In this document: positions 8,749 to 18,299 of the stretch, piece by piece | Numbering within the stretch: position 1 is the first letter of the stretch | Layout: each line of letters opens with the position of its first letter | Origin: an uncultured Clostridia bacterium | GTDB taxonomy: Bacteria > Bacillota > Clostridia > TANB77 > CAG-508 | Reading direction: 5' to 3' | DNA: 60,725 bases | NCBI GenBank assembly: GCA_948857205.1 | Contig: CAQPRV010000013.1 | Span: 1 to 60,725, forward strand | Notes under the pieces: model-generated | Told to the model about the DNA's origin: nothing | Databases searched by the model: none | The model's input: only the letters and a program-made list of their open reading frames with translations | Translations under genes and position numbers: made by a program

Positions 8749-10052
8749 TTCTTTTCTTCTCCTTTTGTGTCATTGGGGACGGAGAATTTTGGCAATAATT
8801 GTTTTTCAGTTATTGTCAAATTTCTCCGTCCCCGATGGCAGCCAATGACATTCAATTTTGTCCATACTGGAATTACTAATAAAACAAATAATATAAATGT
8901 TATAAATAAATTAGACAAAGTTGCACCAAACATATTATATTTTTCTACTAAAATTCTAGGAATTATTAAAGCGAACACAGATGTTAAAAGATAAGCTATT
9001 GTTGCATTCTTTTGATTTCTCATGGTTGTTAATATATACAATAGTAAAACTGTTAGAGCATATATTCCTCCAGATAATACAAGCAAACATAAGTCTATTT
9101 TATATTGATTTAATTCTACTCCATAAATCAATCCCAAAATTTGTGTTCCAAACATAAAACATACTATTTCTACTAACATGGTTACAACTAGTATAATTCC
9201 TGATACTTTTATCATAATTTTGACCATTTCTTTGTATTTTTTTTCTTTCCATATATCACCCAATACTTTTAACAATGGCTTTATAATAAATATACTTGCT
9301 AGATTTATTGTAAAGGTTGGCAAATATATGATATTATAAAAAGTTTGCATTTCATAGGTACTTACTTCGTCTATTGCATATTTTACTGCATTTGTTATAT
9401 ATAAACTTAATATGGTTGATAAAAATACTGGGAAACATTCTTTTAACATTGATACTATTACTTCTTTTGTAAAAATCACTTTATCTGAGTTATATTTTTT
9501 TACTACTTTTATATCAAATAATAAAAATATCAATAAATTTGTTAAAAACATTACTGTACAAGAAATTATAATATTTTTAGTAATTATATCTGATATTAAG
9601 AACATTATAATTGATATTCCATTTCTAATTACAACTGATTTTGCTCCTAAATCTAATCTTCCCTTAACTTGAAATTCTCCTTGATAGGTTTCACTAAGGT
9701 TATCAATTATTCTAAATAATATTAATAAAATTGTTACTAATAGTTTTATTGTATCATATCCACTAATAAATACAAATGCAATTCCAATAGCTAACATAAT
9801 TAATACAACTACTATTCTTAAGGCTACATATTCTCCAAATTTATACTTTCTCTCACTATCTGTAACTTGATATATTCTAATTCCATAATCTCCTATAGCA
9901 TTAAGTATAACTGAGGTTGCAAACGCTATTGAAAACATCCCTGCTATATCTGTTCCATTTATTCTTGTACAAAATAATAGTAATACTGCATTTAACATTG
10001 ATGCTACTAAACTTGCTATGCTATTCCATATAAATTCTGATTTTTTTACCAT
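8745..10052 (-). CDS. Polysaccharide flippase (MATE/Wzx-like)
   Basis: 435 residues with about twelve membrane helices, of the lipid-linked oligosaccharide flippase type (polysaccharide biosynthesis protein, Wzx-like). The last ~30 codons lie inside a family A palindrome and have no homology value. That tail contains the only in-frame CGG codons in the window that are not at an evident frameshift (8834-8832 and 8828-8826). If the first is read as a CGGN quadruplet, as in polC and holA, translation would stop at TGA 8818-8816 after 411 residues. The repeat has evidently landed at the 3' end of the gene and replaced its terminus. Confidence 0.8.
   Translation of the reverse strand: MVKKSEFIWNSIASLVASMLNAVLLLFCTRINGTDIAGMFSIAFATSVILNAIGDYGIRIYQVTDSERKYKFGEYVALRIVVVLIMLAIGIAFVFISGYDTIKLLVTILLILFRIIDNLSETYQGEFQVKGRLDLGAKSVVIRNGISIIMFLISDIITKNIIISCTVMFLTNLLIFLLFDIKVVKKYNSDKVIFTKEVIVSMLKECFPVFLSTILSLYITNAVKYAIDEVSTYEMQTFYNIIYLPTFTINLASIFIIKPLLKVLGDIWKEKKYKEMVKIMIKVSGIILVVTMLVEIVCFMFGTQILGLIYGVELNQYKIDLCLLVLSGGIYALTVLLLYILTTMRNQKNATIAYLLTSVFALIIPRILVEKYNMFGATLSNLFITFILFVLLVIPVWTKLNVIGCHRGRRNLTITEKQLLPKFSVPNDTKGEEKK
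8769..8840. repeat. Palindromic repeat family A, inside the flippase 3' end
   Basis: Imperfect inverted repeat. The left arm CATTGGGGACGGAGAATTT and the right arm around CTCCGTCCCCGATGG enclose a short loop. Its spacer is shorter than that of the copy at 5487-5581. It is translated as the C-terminus of the flippase on the minus strand, which shows insertion into, or capture by, a coding sequence. Confidence 0.8.
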
Positions 10053-10360
10053 TTTTAATATTATTCCTTCCTAAAACTACAAATTCAGTTTGAAAAAAAT
10101 TGATATTTGGCTAAACAAATTAAACTTTAAATCTATGGAAGATATATAGTGCATCTAGATTATATAACAATCAAAATTTTTCAAGATCAAATGCTAACCT
10201 TTCTTCTCTTTTTATTGCTAGTTAGCCTTAGTTCAATATTGCAATATTTTCATAATAAAGTAATATCTAAAGATTTTTAAAAATCTCTTAAAATTAATTT
10301 TAAAGATAAAGATTTTATTACGGCTGAATAATAACCCTCTCTTTAATAGATAAAAACTTT
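10053..10360. other. Non-coding gap with small AT-rich palindromes
   Basis: No gene is seen in these 308 bases. Near 10270-10310 there are short palindromes (AGATTTTTAAAAATCT and TTAAAATTAATTTTAA) downstream of nothing conserved and upstream of the flippase. They could act as weak transcription stops on either strand. No convincing promoter was identified. Confidence 0.4.
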
Positions 10361-11272
10361 TTAAAGTTTTCCAATTAAAAAAATAAATCTTAACATTAAT
10401 TCATCAATAGTCTTTTGTCTAAATCTTTTAGGATAAAAAAACTTCTTTATTGAATTTACAAAGCTATATCTCTTATTAGTAAACATACTAAGAAGCTTTT
10501 TGTCTTCTTCAGATAACTTGTTACCAAATAATTCTTCAAATTCGATTAACTCTTCTCTAACCTTTGAAAAATAATCATTTATAAAGAATTTCTTAATTCT
10601 CCAAATTTGAAAAGCCAAGAAGCCCTTTCCTCCTGGACTAACATTTTGCCCTGTTCTTCTATATTTTAAGGTTGAAACTTTATCATAAATAACCTCTCCC
10701 ATAGAACTACAAATCATATAAGCTGTCCAATCATGTCCACAACTCTTTTGTATACCAGAATTGACCATTAAATCTCTTGTTGTTTTATTTATTACTGTAT
10801 TAATTCCTAAGGTAATACAATCTACTATTGCATTTCGAAAAGATGGACCATATTTATGAGATTTAGAAGAAGCAATAAATTGCATGTTATCATCATAAAA
10901 ATCATAATCAGCAAAATATAATAATGGAATTTTCTGATTTTTTTCCTTTAATTTTTTTACTGCTCTTTCTATTTTATCTTCAAACCATTCATCATCTTGA
11001 TCACAAAAAGCATAATAATCTGCATCCTCACAAAAAGATAAACAATCAAAAAAGCTTTTAATAAAACCTACATTTTCTTTAGGATATAGCTTTATCTCTC
11101 CTCTATTTTCATATTCTTTTAAAATTTCTACTGTATTATCTTTTGACCCATCATCTCTAACATAAATTTCTATATTTTTGTATGTCTGGTTTAATATACT
11201 ATCAAGCTGATTTTTTATGTATTTTTCTCCATTATATGTAGATAAAACTACTGCAACCTTTTTATCTTCCAT
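10361..11272 (-). CDS. GT2 glycosyltransferase (rhamnosyltransferase-like)
   Basis: 303 residues. The GT-A fold N-terminus has VVLSTYNGEKYIKNQLDSIL, the YVRDDGSKDNT nucleotide-binding motif and the acidic YAFCDQDDEW motif, which is characteristic of rhamnosyltransferase-like GT2 enzymes. It lacks membrane helices and would act at the cytoplasmic face, extending a lipid-linked glycan. It closely resembles in layout the GT2 at 25814-26809, suggesting duplication within the cluster. Sugar specificity is not predictable. It is 24 bp from the next upstream GT2 gene. Confidence 0.85.
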   Translation of the reverse strand: MEDKKVAVVLSTYNGEKYIKNQLDSILNQTYKNIEIYVRDDGSKDNTVEILKEYENRGEIKLYPKENVGFIKSFFDCLSFCEDADYYAFCDQDDEWFEDKIERAVKKLKEKNQKIPLLYFADYDFYDDNMQFIASSKSHKYGPSFRNAIVDCITLGINTVINKTTRDLMVNSGIQKSCGHDWTAYMICSSMGEVIYDKVSTLKYRRTGQNVSPGGKGFLAFQIWRIKKFFINDYFSKVREELIEFEELFGNKLSEEDKKLLSMFTNKRYSFVNSIKKFFYPKRFRQKTIDELMLRFIFLIGKL

Positions 11273-11296
11273 TTTTAATCTTATTGCTTCCTCCTT

Positions 11297-12334
11297 TTAC
11301 CATTTTATATCTATTTTTAATTTGTCTATCATAAAACGATAAAGTGTAATATACACCCCTGGCATATGCCATTTATATAATTTTGAAATTCCCCATAAGC
11401 CAGTATGTGTAAAACCTCTTTTTAATGAATATCTTAATTTTAAATAAGGTGACTTTCTCCAACTTGAAAAATTTTCGTCTAAATATTTAATAGTTTCTTT
11501 TAGCATTTCTTTTATATTTATAGTTTTATCATAAGATGCTCTATACATAACAGAAGTTCCTAAGTGTATAAAGGCCATTAAATCTAATATATATTTCATT
11601 TCTTCATATTTTTCTTCTTTAATATATAACTCTTTTAACTGTAGTAGATACTTTTTAAAATTGTCAACATCTTGACGATTTACACTATGTATTTGTGAAT
11701 CATATCTCAAAAAATAATGATATAACACATCTGGAACAAAAGCTATTTTATTTATTTTTGTATAACTACTTGTTAAAAAAATCATATCATTGAAGCCTCT
11801 AAAGTTGAGAAATCTTAAGTCTTTTATTTTATCTAGCTTATAAATTTTATTCCATGGTGCTGGATTTATAAATAACATAAAATCATCTTTATTATCAATT
11901 TCTTTTACACAATTTCCAAAATTAGTCATGTTTGTAGATACTACTTTTCCTGTATCTAAATCTATTCTTTCAAAGCCACAAACTGCCATATCTGCATTAT
12001 TTTGCTTTGCAGCATTATATAACTTTTCTGCCCAATTTGGTTCAACATAATCATCTGTATCAACAAAAGTGACATATTCTCCACTTGCTCTTTCTAGTCC
12101 ATAATTTCTTGTTGTAAATTCTCCCCCATTTGGTTTATGATAGGCTTTTACTTTATTTGGATATTTCTTTTCGTATTCATCTATTATTTGTGGTGCAGAA
12201 TCTGTTGAACCATCATCAACACATAGTATTTCTATTTCTTGTAAAGTTTGATTTACTAGGGCATCTAAACATCTTGGTAAATATTTTTCTAAGTTATATA
12301 CTGCTACTACAATTGACAATTTATATTTACTCAT
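11297..12334 (-). CDS. GT2 glycosyltransferase
   Basis: 345 residues. The N-terminal GT2 domain has SIVVAVYNLEKYLPRCLDAL, ILCVDDGSTDSAP and the FVDTDDYVEP acidic motif, all typical of polysaccharide glycosyltransferases of the EpsJ/WaaB sort. The C-terminal half is helical and of unknown role. It sits between another GT2 and the DUF2304 gene, all in one direction. The acceptor is unknown. Length and motifs are normal for the family. Confidence 0.85.
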   Translation of the reverse strand: MSKYKLSIVVAVYNLEKYLPRCLDALVNQTLQEIEILCVDDGSTDSAPQIIDEYEKKYPNKVKAYHKPNGGEFTTRNYGLERASGEYVTFVDTDDYVEPNWAEKLYNAAKQNNADMAVCGFERIDLDTGKVVSTNMTNFGNCVKEIDNKDDFMLFINPAPWNKIYKLDKIKDLRFLNFRGFNDMIFLTSSYTKINKIAFVPDVLYHYFLRYDSQIHSVNRQDVDNFKKYLLQLKELYIKEEKYEEMKYILDLMAFIHLGTSVMYRASYDKTINIKEMLKETIKYLDENFSSWRKSPYLKLRYSLKRGFTHTGLWGISKLYKWHMPGVYITLYRFMIDKLKIDIKW

Positions 12335-12407
12335 TTTTTCTTATATCCTTTCCCAGATATTATATTAAGCACTTTACTATCTATTAAGCTGCATTTTTTT
12401 AATATCT

Positions 12408-12740
12408 CTAATTCTTTTTTTCTTTTAAAGCTATGTAATGATTTAAATCTTTAATTTTTTCGTTTAGTGATGATATTCTAATATTATCCACAAAAGTTTG
12501 TATTAATAAAAATCCTATAATTATTAAAAATACAAAATTTACTGGTGCCATAAAGCCTAACTTGTTTGATATCCATTCCACTGCCTTTGAAAAAACACTC
12601 ATTATTATTAATACTATACTTCCAATCATCCATATTACTGAATTTTCTACTTTTAACTTTGCTTGCTTTATTTTTTTTATACATAGTAAAAAGGATATTA
12701 TTGAACTTATTATTAATACTATTCTTAAGGTTAAAGTCAT
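12408..12740 (-). CDS. DUF2304-family small membrane protein
   Basis: 110 residues with three membrane helices followed by a short coiled-coil tail (SSLNEKIKDLNHYIALKEKK). Proteins of this size and layout, DUF2304, recur beside polyprenyl-phosphate glycosyltransferases in wall-glycan clusters. The role is not established, but a partner or activator of the GT is a reasonable inference. It lies close to the DUF2142 paralogue and a DPM1-like GT2. Confidence 0.7.
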   Translation of the reverse strand: MTLTLRIVLIISSIISFLLCIKKIKQAKLKVENSVIWMIGSIVLIIMSVFSKAVEWISNKLGFMAPVNFVFLIIIGFLLIQTFVDNIRISSLNEKIKDLNHYIALKEKKN

Positions 12741-12755
12741 TTTTCTTCCTCCCTT

Positions 12756-14070
12756 TTATATTATTTTTTGATATCCAAATAGGTAATAAGAAGTTATTAA
12801 TATTATTGATAAAATTATAAAAATAATTTTAGTTATTTCATCTTCTTTTTTATCAATCATTAAAAGACTTAAGATTGGTAAAATTGGTAATAAATATCTT
12901 CCCTGAGGTTGATAATCATAAGTATAGGAACGATATATACTTAGTATAAATAGAAATATTATTCCTATAATTGTAGCACTTCTTGTTGCTATTATATCTA
13001 TTTTTTCTTCTGATTTGTTAATTCTAAATAATAAATATATTAATATTGATAAAATTAATATTTCTAAAAAAATATATAAATTATTTGGTAAATACACATT
13101 TAAACGACCATATAATCCAATAAACGATTCTATTGATATTTTATAAAAATCTTTATCAAATAAAACCTTTGATAGTGGGTATCCTCTATCTTTAAACTTA
13201 AAAGAACCATAGGTGTTTTCATTATAGGGTGGTCTAAATTGTTCTGTCGCTTTTGATATTCTTATTTCCTCCATATTAAATCTATCAAAATTATTAATAC
13301 TAATATCTAAAACAATTCTACCTAAAAATAAGATTATTCCAAACAATAAAACTATAGAAATTTTCTTTATATTATCTTTTTTAAATATTTCTTTTCTATT
13401 TAAAACAAAATATGTAATAAATATAATACCTGTAGCTATAGTAAAATTTTCCTTACATATAAATAATAAACAGAGTAATGTTCCTAAAACTATTGGTACT
13501 ATTGCATTTTTTGAGGTTTCTATCCATTTATTATATATACTTTTTTTGTAAAACAACTGATAAACTAAAATAAAGTTTAAGAATATTGCCCAAGCATCAT
13601 TATTTATATAACAAAAAATATACCATACTTGTGAGCAGAATAAAAGTGGTAAAAATAATAAACTATCCTCTTTATATAATTTAAAAGCAATAATAAATAA
13701 AATTCCTAATAAAATTAAGTTAAAGGTTCTCATATTAAATACAACATTTTCTTTAGAAATAATATTTATAATATTACTATACTTTCCCACTAAAAAATAA
13801 TATATATCTAAGCCGTGTTAATCTTGATTCTCCATGTACTGAATATGTATTTTCTATTTTTTTATCTATAAATTTAGGTGGCAAATTATAAGTTTGATAA
13901 TATTCAACTGCCTTATAATGGATACTTTCATCTGGATGCTTACTTAATCCTGTTTTCATACTGATTAGTATAGATATAATAAAAATAAACATTAACAGAA
14001 TAGCTATTAATAAGTTACCATTAAATATTTTTTTATACCAATTTTTTATTTTCTCCATTTTATTCTCCAT
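12756..14070 (-). CDS. DUF2142 membrane protein requiring a +1 frameshift at CGGC
   Basis: The reading frame from 14070 reaches SVHGESRLT and then hits an in-frame CGG at 13815-13813. Read as Arg, it terminates 12 residues later. Skipping the C (ACA C GGC TTA GAT) gives SRLTGLDIYYFLVGKY, which lines up with SRLTELDSYYFLVGKF of the intact paralogue at 7402-8748 and continues without a break to 12756. The joined product is 437 residues, close to the 448 of the paralogue, and keeps HPDESIHYKAVEYY and YDYQPQGRYLLPILP. Without recoding, only an 97-residue fragment would be made. The function is GT-C-like glycan decoration by inference. Confidence 0.75.
13812..13815 (-). other. Candidate recoding site CGGC (read as Gly, +1)
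   Basis: The zero frame reads ACA CGG CTT AGA. The homologous frame reads ACA, skips C, then GGC TTA GAT. The CGG codon starts exactly in frame (codon 86 from 14070). The paralogue at 7402-8748 shows that one residue, here Gly in place of Glu, fills this position. Confidence 0.75.
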
Positions 14071-14072
14071 TT

Positions 14073-14768
14073 TTATTTGCTTTTTCTTGCAATTGCTCGT
14101 ATAAATAATATTGAAAAAAACATATTAATCATGTATTGTGCTGATTTTATTGGTTTTAAATAGCTTTCACCAAATTCTCTTTCTTTCATTTCAACTTGGA
14201 CTTCTTTTATTTTCATTTTCTTTTTTAACATATATACTAAAGTATCTGGTTCTGGAGTTAATCCACTATTATTTACAAATTGCTCAATAGCTTTTTTATC
14301 ATAGGCTCTCATTCCTGAAGTAGGATCTTTTATAGTTTTACCAGTAGTAATTTTTATAGCTAAGGTTAACAAAATACTTCCAAACATCCTCATACTTATA
14401 GGCTTCTTTTTGGTAACAAATCTTGATCCTATTGCAATATTACAAGTTTCGTCTTCAATTTCTTTTACTAAATCCTTTAAAAATTTAGCTTGATGTTGTC
14501 CATCTCCATCAAATTGAATTACTATTTCATATTTGTTTTGATATGCATATTTCATGCCAACTTGTATCCCACTTGTTAGACCATAATTGATTGGTAAGGA
14601 TAATATGTTAAAATTATTCTTTTCACAGATTTCTTTTGTATTATCTTTTGAACAATCATTAATAATTAAATAGTCATAATTTGTTTGACTTGTTAAATCT
14701 TTAATGGTCTTTTCAATATTTAATGCTTCATTATAGGCTGGTACAATAATTAATACTTTTTTGCTCAT
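14073..14768 (-). CDS. DPM1-like GT2 glycosyltransferase
   Basis: 231 residues. It has LIIVPAYNEALNIEKTI, YLIINDCSKDNT and the DxD-type IQFDGDGQH motif, with the dolichol-phosphate-mannose-synthase-like C-terminal basic segment but no C-terminal membrane helices. Such enzymes load a hexose onto undecaprenyl phosphate. It stops two bases before the DUF2142 gene starts, so the two are translationally coupled; with DUF2304 they form a likely functional set of loader, partner and polytopic transferase. Confidence 0.85.
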   Translation of the reverse strand: MSKKVLIIVPAYNEALNIEKTIKDLTSQTNYDYLIINDCSKDNTKEICEKNNFNILSLPINYGLTSGIQVGMKYAYQNKYEIVIQFDGDGQHQAKFLKDLVKEIEDETCNIAIGSRFVTKKKPISMRMFGSILLTLAIKITTGKTIKDPTSGMRAYDKKAIEQFVNNSGLTPEPDTLVYMLKKKMKIKEVQVEMKEREFGESYLKPIKSAQYMINMFFSILFIRAIARKSK

Positions 14769-14792
14769 AATTGCTCCTTTTTAATATGACAA

Positions 14793-15035
14793 TTGCTTAA
14801 ATTTAAATATTATTTTATTTTTAACTTTTAGTAATTTAGAATAGCGCGAGAAGGGTTATAATTCTTTATTTTTGAGTGACTCCGGGGTAACCGTTCAAAA
14901 ATTCTTAGAAAAGTTTTTCAAAACTTTTCTATAGAATTTTTAGAATGGGGCAACGAAAATAATAAATAATTATAACCCTTTGGGAGCGAGTAGATATTTA
15001 AAATCAAAATAAAATAATATTTAAATTTTAAGCAA
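14793..15035. repeat. Long hairpin, repeat family B, complete copy
   Basis: About 243 bases with nested inverted arms. The outer arms are TTGCTTAAATTTAAATATT and its near-complement ending in AAGCAA at 15031-15035. Inside lie GGGTTATAATT / AATTATAACCC arms and a TTAGAAAAG..CTTTTCTA core. Degenerate partial copies lie at 17250-17345 and 60400-60485. It fills the gap between the DPM1-like GT2 and the 700-residue membrane protein. It has no coding capacity. Confidence 0.75.
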
Positions 15036-15084
15036 AGGTCATATTCTATAACGATGATTTTTTCCTCTGTCCCCAAAATCATCA

Positions 15085-17187
15085 TTAATTAATTTCATAA
15101 ATAAATTGATTTTTCTCTTTAACAATATATTTGTCTGATATATTAAATTCTTTTTTAATTTCTTCTGTTAATTCAGTATTAGTAAAATAATATTTTACAT
15201 TTAAATCTTTTAAATTTTTATAAGTAAGTTCTGCCTCATATATATCTTGTCCAAGTAACCTAAATTCTGTTTTATCACTTAAAATTATATTTATATGTGC
15301 AAAACGATTATACACTTCATTATATTTTCCTTCTGGATCTACTATTTTTAGCCAATCAAAATTTGGATAAGTATTTACACCACTTATACATTTTACTCCA
15401 TTTGCTATTAGATATTGGCCATTTAAGTTATGTCTTCCCAACCATATTGCATCTTTTTCTTCTTTTTTTATTTTTCTAATTTCTTTTGATATTTCTGTTT
15501 GATAGATTACTTTTGTCCCTGATACTATTGGATTAACTGCAATTCCAGCTATAATTGCTATTATACACATTGTATAACACCAAGCTTTTTTATTCCCTGT
15601 TATTAAGAAGTAAGTTATTAAATACATCATTATAGCTAATATCTCTAATTTTATTGGCGTAAAAACTTCTGAATATTGTGAAGATTTTGCTAAAGTTATT
15701 GATAATACTGAAACTATAACAGAGGTTATTAATGCTTGATTATTGGTTAAAGGCGATTTTTTTTCAAATTTTTTAAGTAACATTATTGATAAAATGGTTC
15801 CAATTAAGCCTGTAATTAAATTTGTCCTTTTTGTAGTAGAAAAATACATAAAAGTTACTTTTGCTATTATTTTACCTACTCCTACAAATTCCCAAAGCAA
15901 GAAAAATGCATATAAAATAATAAGTGCAAGCAATAATCCTTTATTTGCATCTTTATCTTTTTTATAATTTTTAATATATGCAATTATTAATATAGCAAGA
16001 CCTATAAATGGAAATATATAAGAAGCTGGTTCACATGGATTTACTATTTTATCTGAATATGGCATAAACAAACATATAAAATATGAAATAAATTTATTAA
16101 CAGTATAATCTCCTCCTGTTTCAAATCTACTTCCTGGATATACTGTTCCCATCATTACTTTTATATCTTGCCACGAAACTAATATAAATCTTGCTATTAA
16201 TCCTAAAATAACTACAATTGTTCCACCCATTATTAAATAATCTGTTTTTTTAATCTCTTTTCTATGTTTAACAAAATCATTTATCATAAATATAGCCATT
16301 AAAAATGCAAAAGGTACTTGGAAGGCTGGATAAAGAGTAAAGGCAAATCCTGGAATCGTAATTATCATACCTAAGGCTATTAATAATTTTTTCCATAATT
16401 TCCATTCTAAATTTTCCATGTAATATCCAAAAAGAACAACAACCGCCAAACCTAAAATATATCCCTCTACTACTGCTGTACTTAACCACCACATCATTGT
16501 TGGTGCTAAAGCTAATATTATTGCACCAGCTATTGATAAAATTTTATCTTTTTTACTTAATTTTAATATTAACTCTAAAGATACCATTACTAGTGCTACA
16601 ATCTTTAAGCACCACCAAAAGGAAAAACCATAGTCTGTTCCAAATAGTAAATATCCCCAGTTAAAAGGTTTTGCAATTGATGTAATATCCCATACTGGTG
16701 CTGCTGTCATAATCATATTACAATTCCCACCAGCAATATTTTCATTATATATATTTAGTCCTTCTTCCTTTTGAGCTTGTCCTAAATTTATCATTGAGGT
16801 TACAAGCCATTCATCTGAACGTATAGACCTTTCTCTCCCTAATATTGTACTTCTTGCTTCAGGCTCTCCTAGGAAAGCACACCACATATCTAAGGAAGAA
16901 AAATTTATTTTAAAAATAACCAAGATTACCAATATTATTAAGGCTATTGGATATCTAAATTTTATTATATTCTCTGTTATCTTTTTTATTATAGAACTAT
17001 ATTTATTTAAAATAAAATATAGAATACCTAATCCATATATTGAATATATTGTTCCAATTCTTATTATTGTAGCTTTATTAATCTCTATTTTGTTAAAAAT
17101 TAATACCTCTATTATTATTGGAAGTATTAATAATATTAATATTCTTATAAACTTATTATTTAAAATTTGTTTCAATTTTTCTTTCAT
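15085..17187 (-). CDS. Large polytopic membrane protein, GT-C-like, wall-glycan locus
   Basis: 700 residues from the ATG at 17187, which has AAAGGAAC upstream. A longer frame starts at 17232 but its first codons lie inside a family A repeat arm, so that start is rejected. About 14 membrane helices fill residues 10-550. A first loop with EARSTILGRERSIRSDEW and a C-terminal soluble domain of about 130 residues follow the pattern of YfhO/GT-C-type proteins that use polyprenyl-phosphate sugars outside the membrane. The family cannot be named securely. It probably accepts the sugar made by the GtrB/DPM1-like enzymes nearby. Confidence 0.65.
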   Translation of the reverse strand: MKEKLKQILNNKFIRILILLILPIIIEVLIFNKIEINKATIIRIGTIYSIYGLGILYFILNKYSSIIKKITENIIKFRYPIALIILVILVIFKINFSSLDMWCAFLGEPEARSTILGRERSIRSDEWLVTSMINLGQAQKEEGLNIYNENIAGGNCNMIMTAAPVWDITSIAKPFNWGYLLFGTDYGFSFWWCLKIVALVMVSLELILKLSKKDKILSIAGAIILALAPTMMWWLSTAVVEGYILGLAVVVLFGYYMENLEWKLWKKLLIALGMIITIPGFAFTLYPAFQVPFAFLMAIFMINDFVKHRKEIKKTDYLIMGGTIVVILGLIARFILVSWQDIKVMMGTVYPGSRFETGGDYTVNKFISYFICLFMPYSDKIVNPCEPASYIFPFIGLAILIIAYIKNYKKDKDANKGLLLALIILYAFFLLWEFVGVGKIIAKVTFMYFSTTKRTNLITGLIGTILSIMLLKKFEKKSPLTNNQALITSVIVSVLSITLAKSSQYSEVFTPIKLEILAIMMYLITYFLITGNKKAWCYTMCIIAIIAGIAVNPIVSGTKVIYQTEISKEIRKIKKEEKDAIWLGRHNLNGQYLIANGVKCISGVNTYPNFDWLKIVDPEGKYNEVYNRFAHINIILSDKTEFRLLGQDIYEAELTYKNLKDLNVKYYFTNTELTEEIKKEFNISDKYIVKEKNQFIYEIN

Positions 17188-17202
17188 TATTAAAGTTCCT
17201 TT

Positions 17203-17240
17203 CGTGCCACTGGGGACGGAGATTTTTGACAATTTTTATT
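17203..17240. repeat. Family A half-arm (left)
   Basis: GTGCCACTGGGGACGGAG and following bases match the left arm of the palindrome at 5487, but no right arm follows nearby. The matching right arm lies 1.06 kb away at 18264-18299, on the other side of the GNAT gene. Confidence 0.75.
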
Positions 17241-17249
17241 ATTTATTTC

Positions 17250-17345
17250 AAAGTAGTACAAGAAAGGTTATTGTTATTTATTTTTGAGCTACTTTAAGAT
17301 AATCCTTCAAAAATTCTAAAAGGTCTTAAAATTTTGTACTTTTTA
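17250..17345. repeat. Degenerate copy of repeat family B
   Basis: The stretch with TTTATTTTTGAG..ACT and TTCAAAAATTCT aligns base for base, with many substitutions, with 14845-14920. It is shorter and more decayed than the copy at 14793-15035. Confidence 0.55.
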
Positions 17346-17464
17346 TACTAGGAAACTTTTATTTTAAAATATATCAATTTAACCTTTTTACTCCTTCTTC
17401 AATTCAATTAGAAAAATTATACCTAATCAATATTATCTATAATCTGATTACTTATATTTATTCT

Positions 17465-18028
17465 CTATATATATCCTAGTCTTTGATACAATTCATTGTC
17501 ACTAATACCAACATATTGACCTATTTGTTGTCCTAATTTTTGATAAAAGTTCAAAGCTTTATTATGACTTGATTTAACATATACTTCTTTCACATTATTT
17601 TTAATTAGGTCTGGAAATATAATATTTTTAAGCCATTTTGTTCCGATTCCTCTATATTCCTTCAAAATGTGAAAACAAGTTAGTTGTACAGAATTATCTA
17701 TCGTTTTATAAGAATAATTTTTAATTTTTTCTAAGAAACTTTCCATATAATTTTTTCCATTTATAATAAAGCAAATTCCTATTACTAAATTATCTTCTTC
17801 AAGATAATATATATCAATTTTTAAATCCTGTTTTTCTTTTAATTTCTGTTGTAAATCATTTATCATTTTTCTTGTATGTTTATATTCATCCCAATCATCA
17901 TACATATTATTATCTAACTTTTCTTCTCCATACCTTATTACAGGATACATTAATTTATCATAATCTATACTCTCAAAATCACTTAATTGTTTAATACATA
18001 TTTTTTTACTAACACTCTTTATATTCAT
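17465..18028 (-). CDS. GNAT-family N-acetyltransferase
   Basis: 187 residues. The acetyl-CoA-binding motif A is visible as ILKEYRGIGTKWLKNIIFPD, and the family's C-terminal motif as KSSHNKALNFYQKLG. A GNAT protein would acetylate an amine on a small molecule, a sugar or a protein; the substrate is not predictable. It stands apart from the glycan genes on both sides and is flanked by inverted family A arms at 17203-17240 and 18264-18299. It may therefore have travelled as cargo of a MITE-like unit. Confidence 0.8.
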   Translation of the reverse strand: MNIKSVSKKICIKQLSDFESIDYDKLMYPVIRYGEEKLDNNMYDDWDEYKHTRKMINDLQQKLKEKQDLKIDIYYLEEDNLVIGICFIINGKNYMESFLEKIKNYSYKTIDNSVQLTCFHILKEYRGIGTKWLKNIIFPDLIKNNVKEVYVKSSHNKALNFYQKLGQQIGQYVGISDNELYQRLGYI

Positions 18029-18263
18029 TTACTATATCTCCCTATAAATACTTTAAAAATATAATTATTACTTTTTTCATATATTTGCATTTTCAAAAAA
18101 GCATTTCTTCCTTCAGCATCTTATATATTTTTATTTACAATTCCTATTATTAGGTTTATTCATAACACTATCCTTAATACTATATTTTTAATTTTTAACA
18201 TCATTTAATGGAATCTTTTGTATACAACTATGGATAGATTTTGTAAATTTTCCATCTCCACTA

Positions 18264-18299
18264 GCAATAATTGCCAAAATTCTCCGTCCCTAGTGGCAA
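18264..18299. repeat. Family A half-arm (right)
   Basis: AATTGCCAAAATTCTCCGTC and the following CCTAGTGGCAA match the right arm of the palindrome at 5549-5581. Its last bases form the 3' end of the adjacent glycosyltransferase gene (codons for ..VNCH and the stop). It pairs in orientation with the left arm at 17203-17240. Confidence 0.75.

Noticed and set aside
17188..17232. Upstream start (MSKISVPSG..) for the 700-residue membrane protein
   Set aside because: Those codons lie in a family A repeat arm; the ATG at 17187 has its own AAAGGAAC site.
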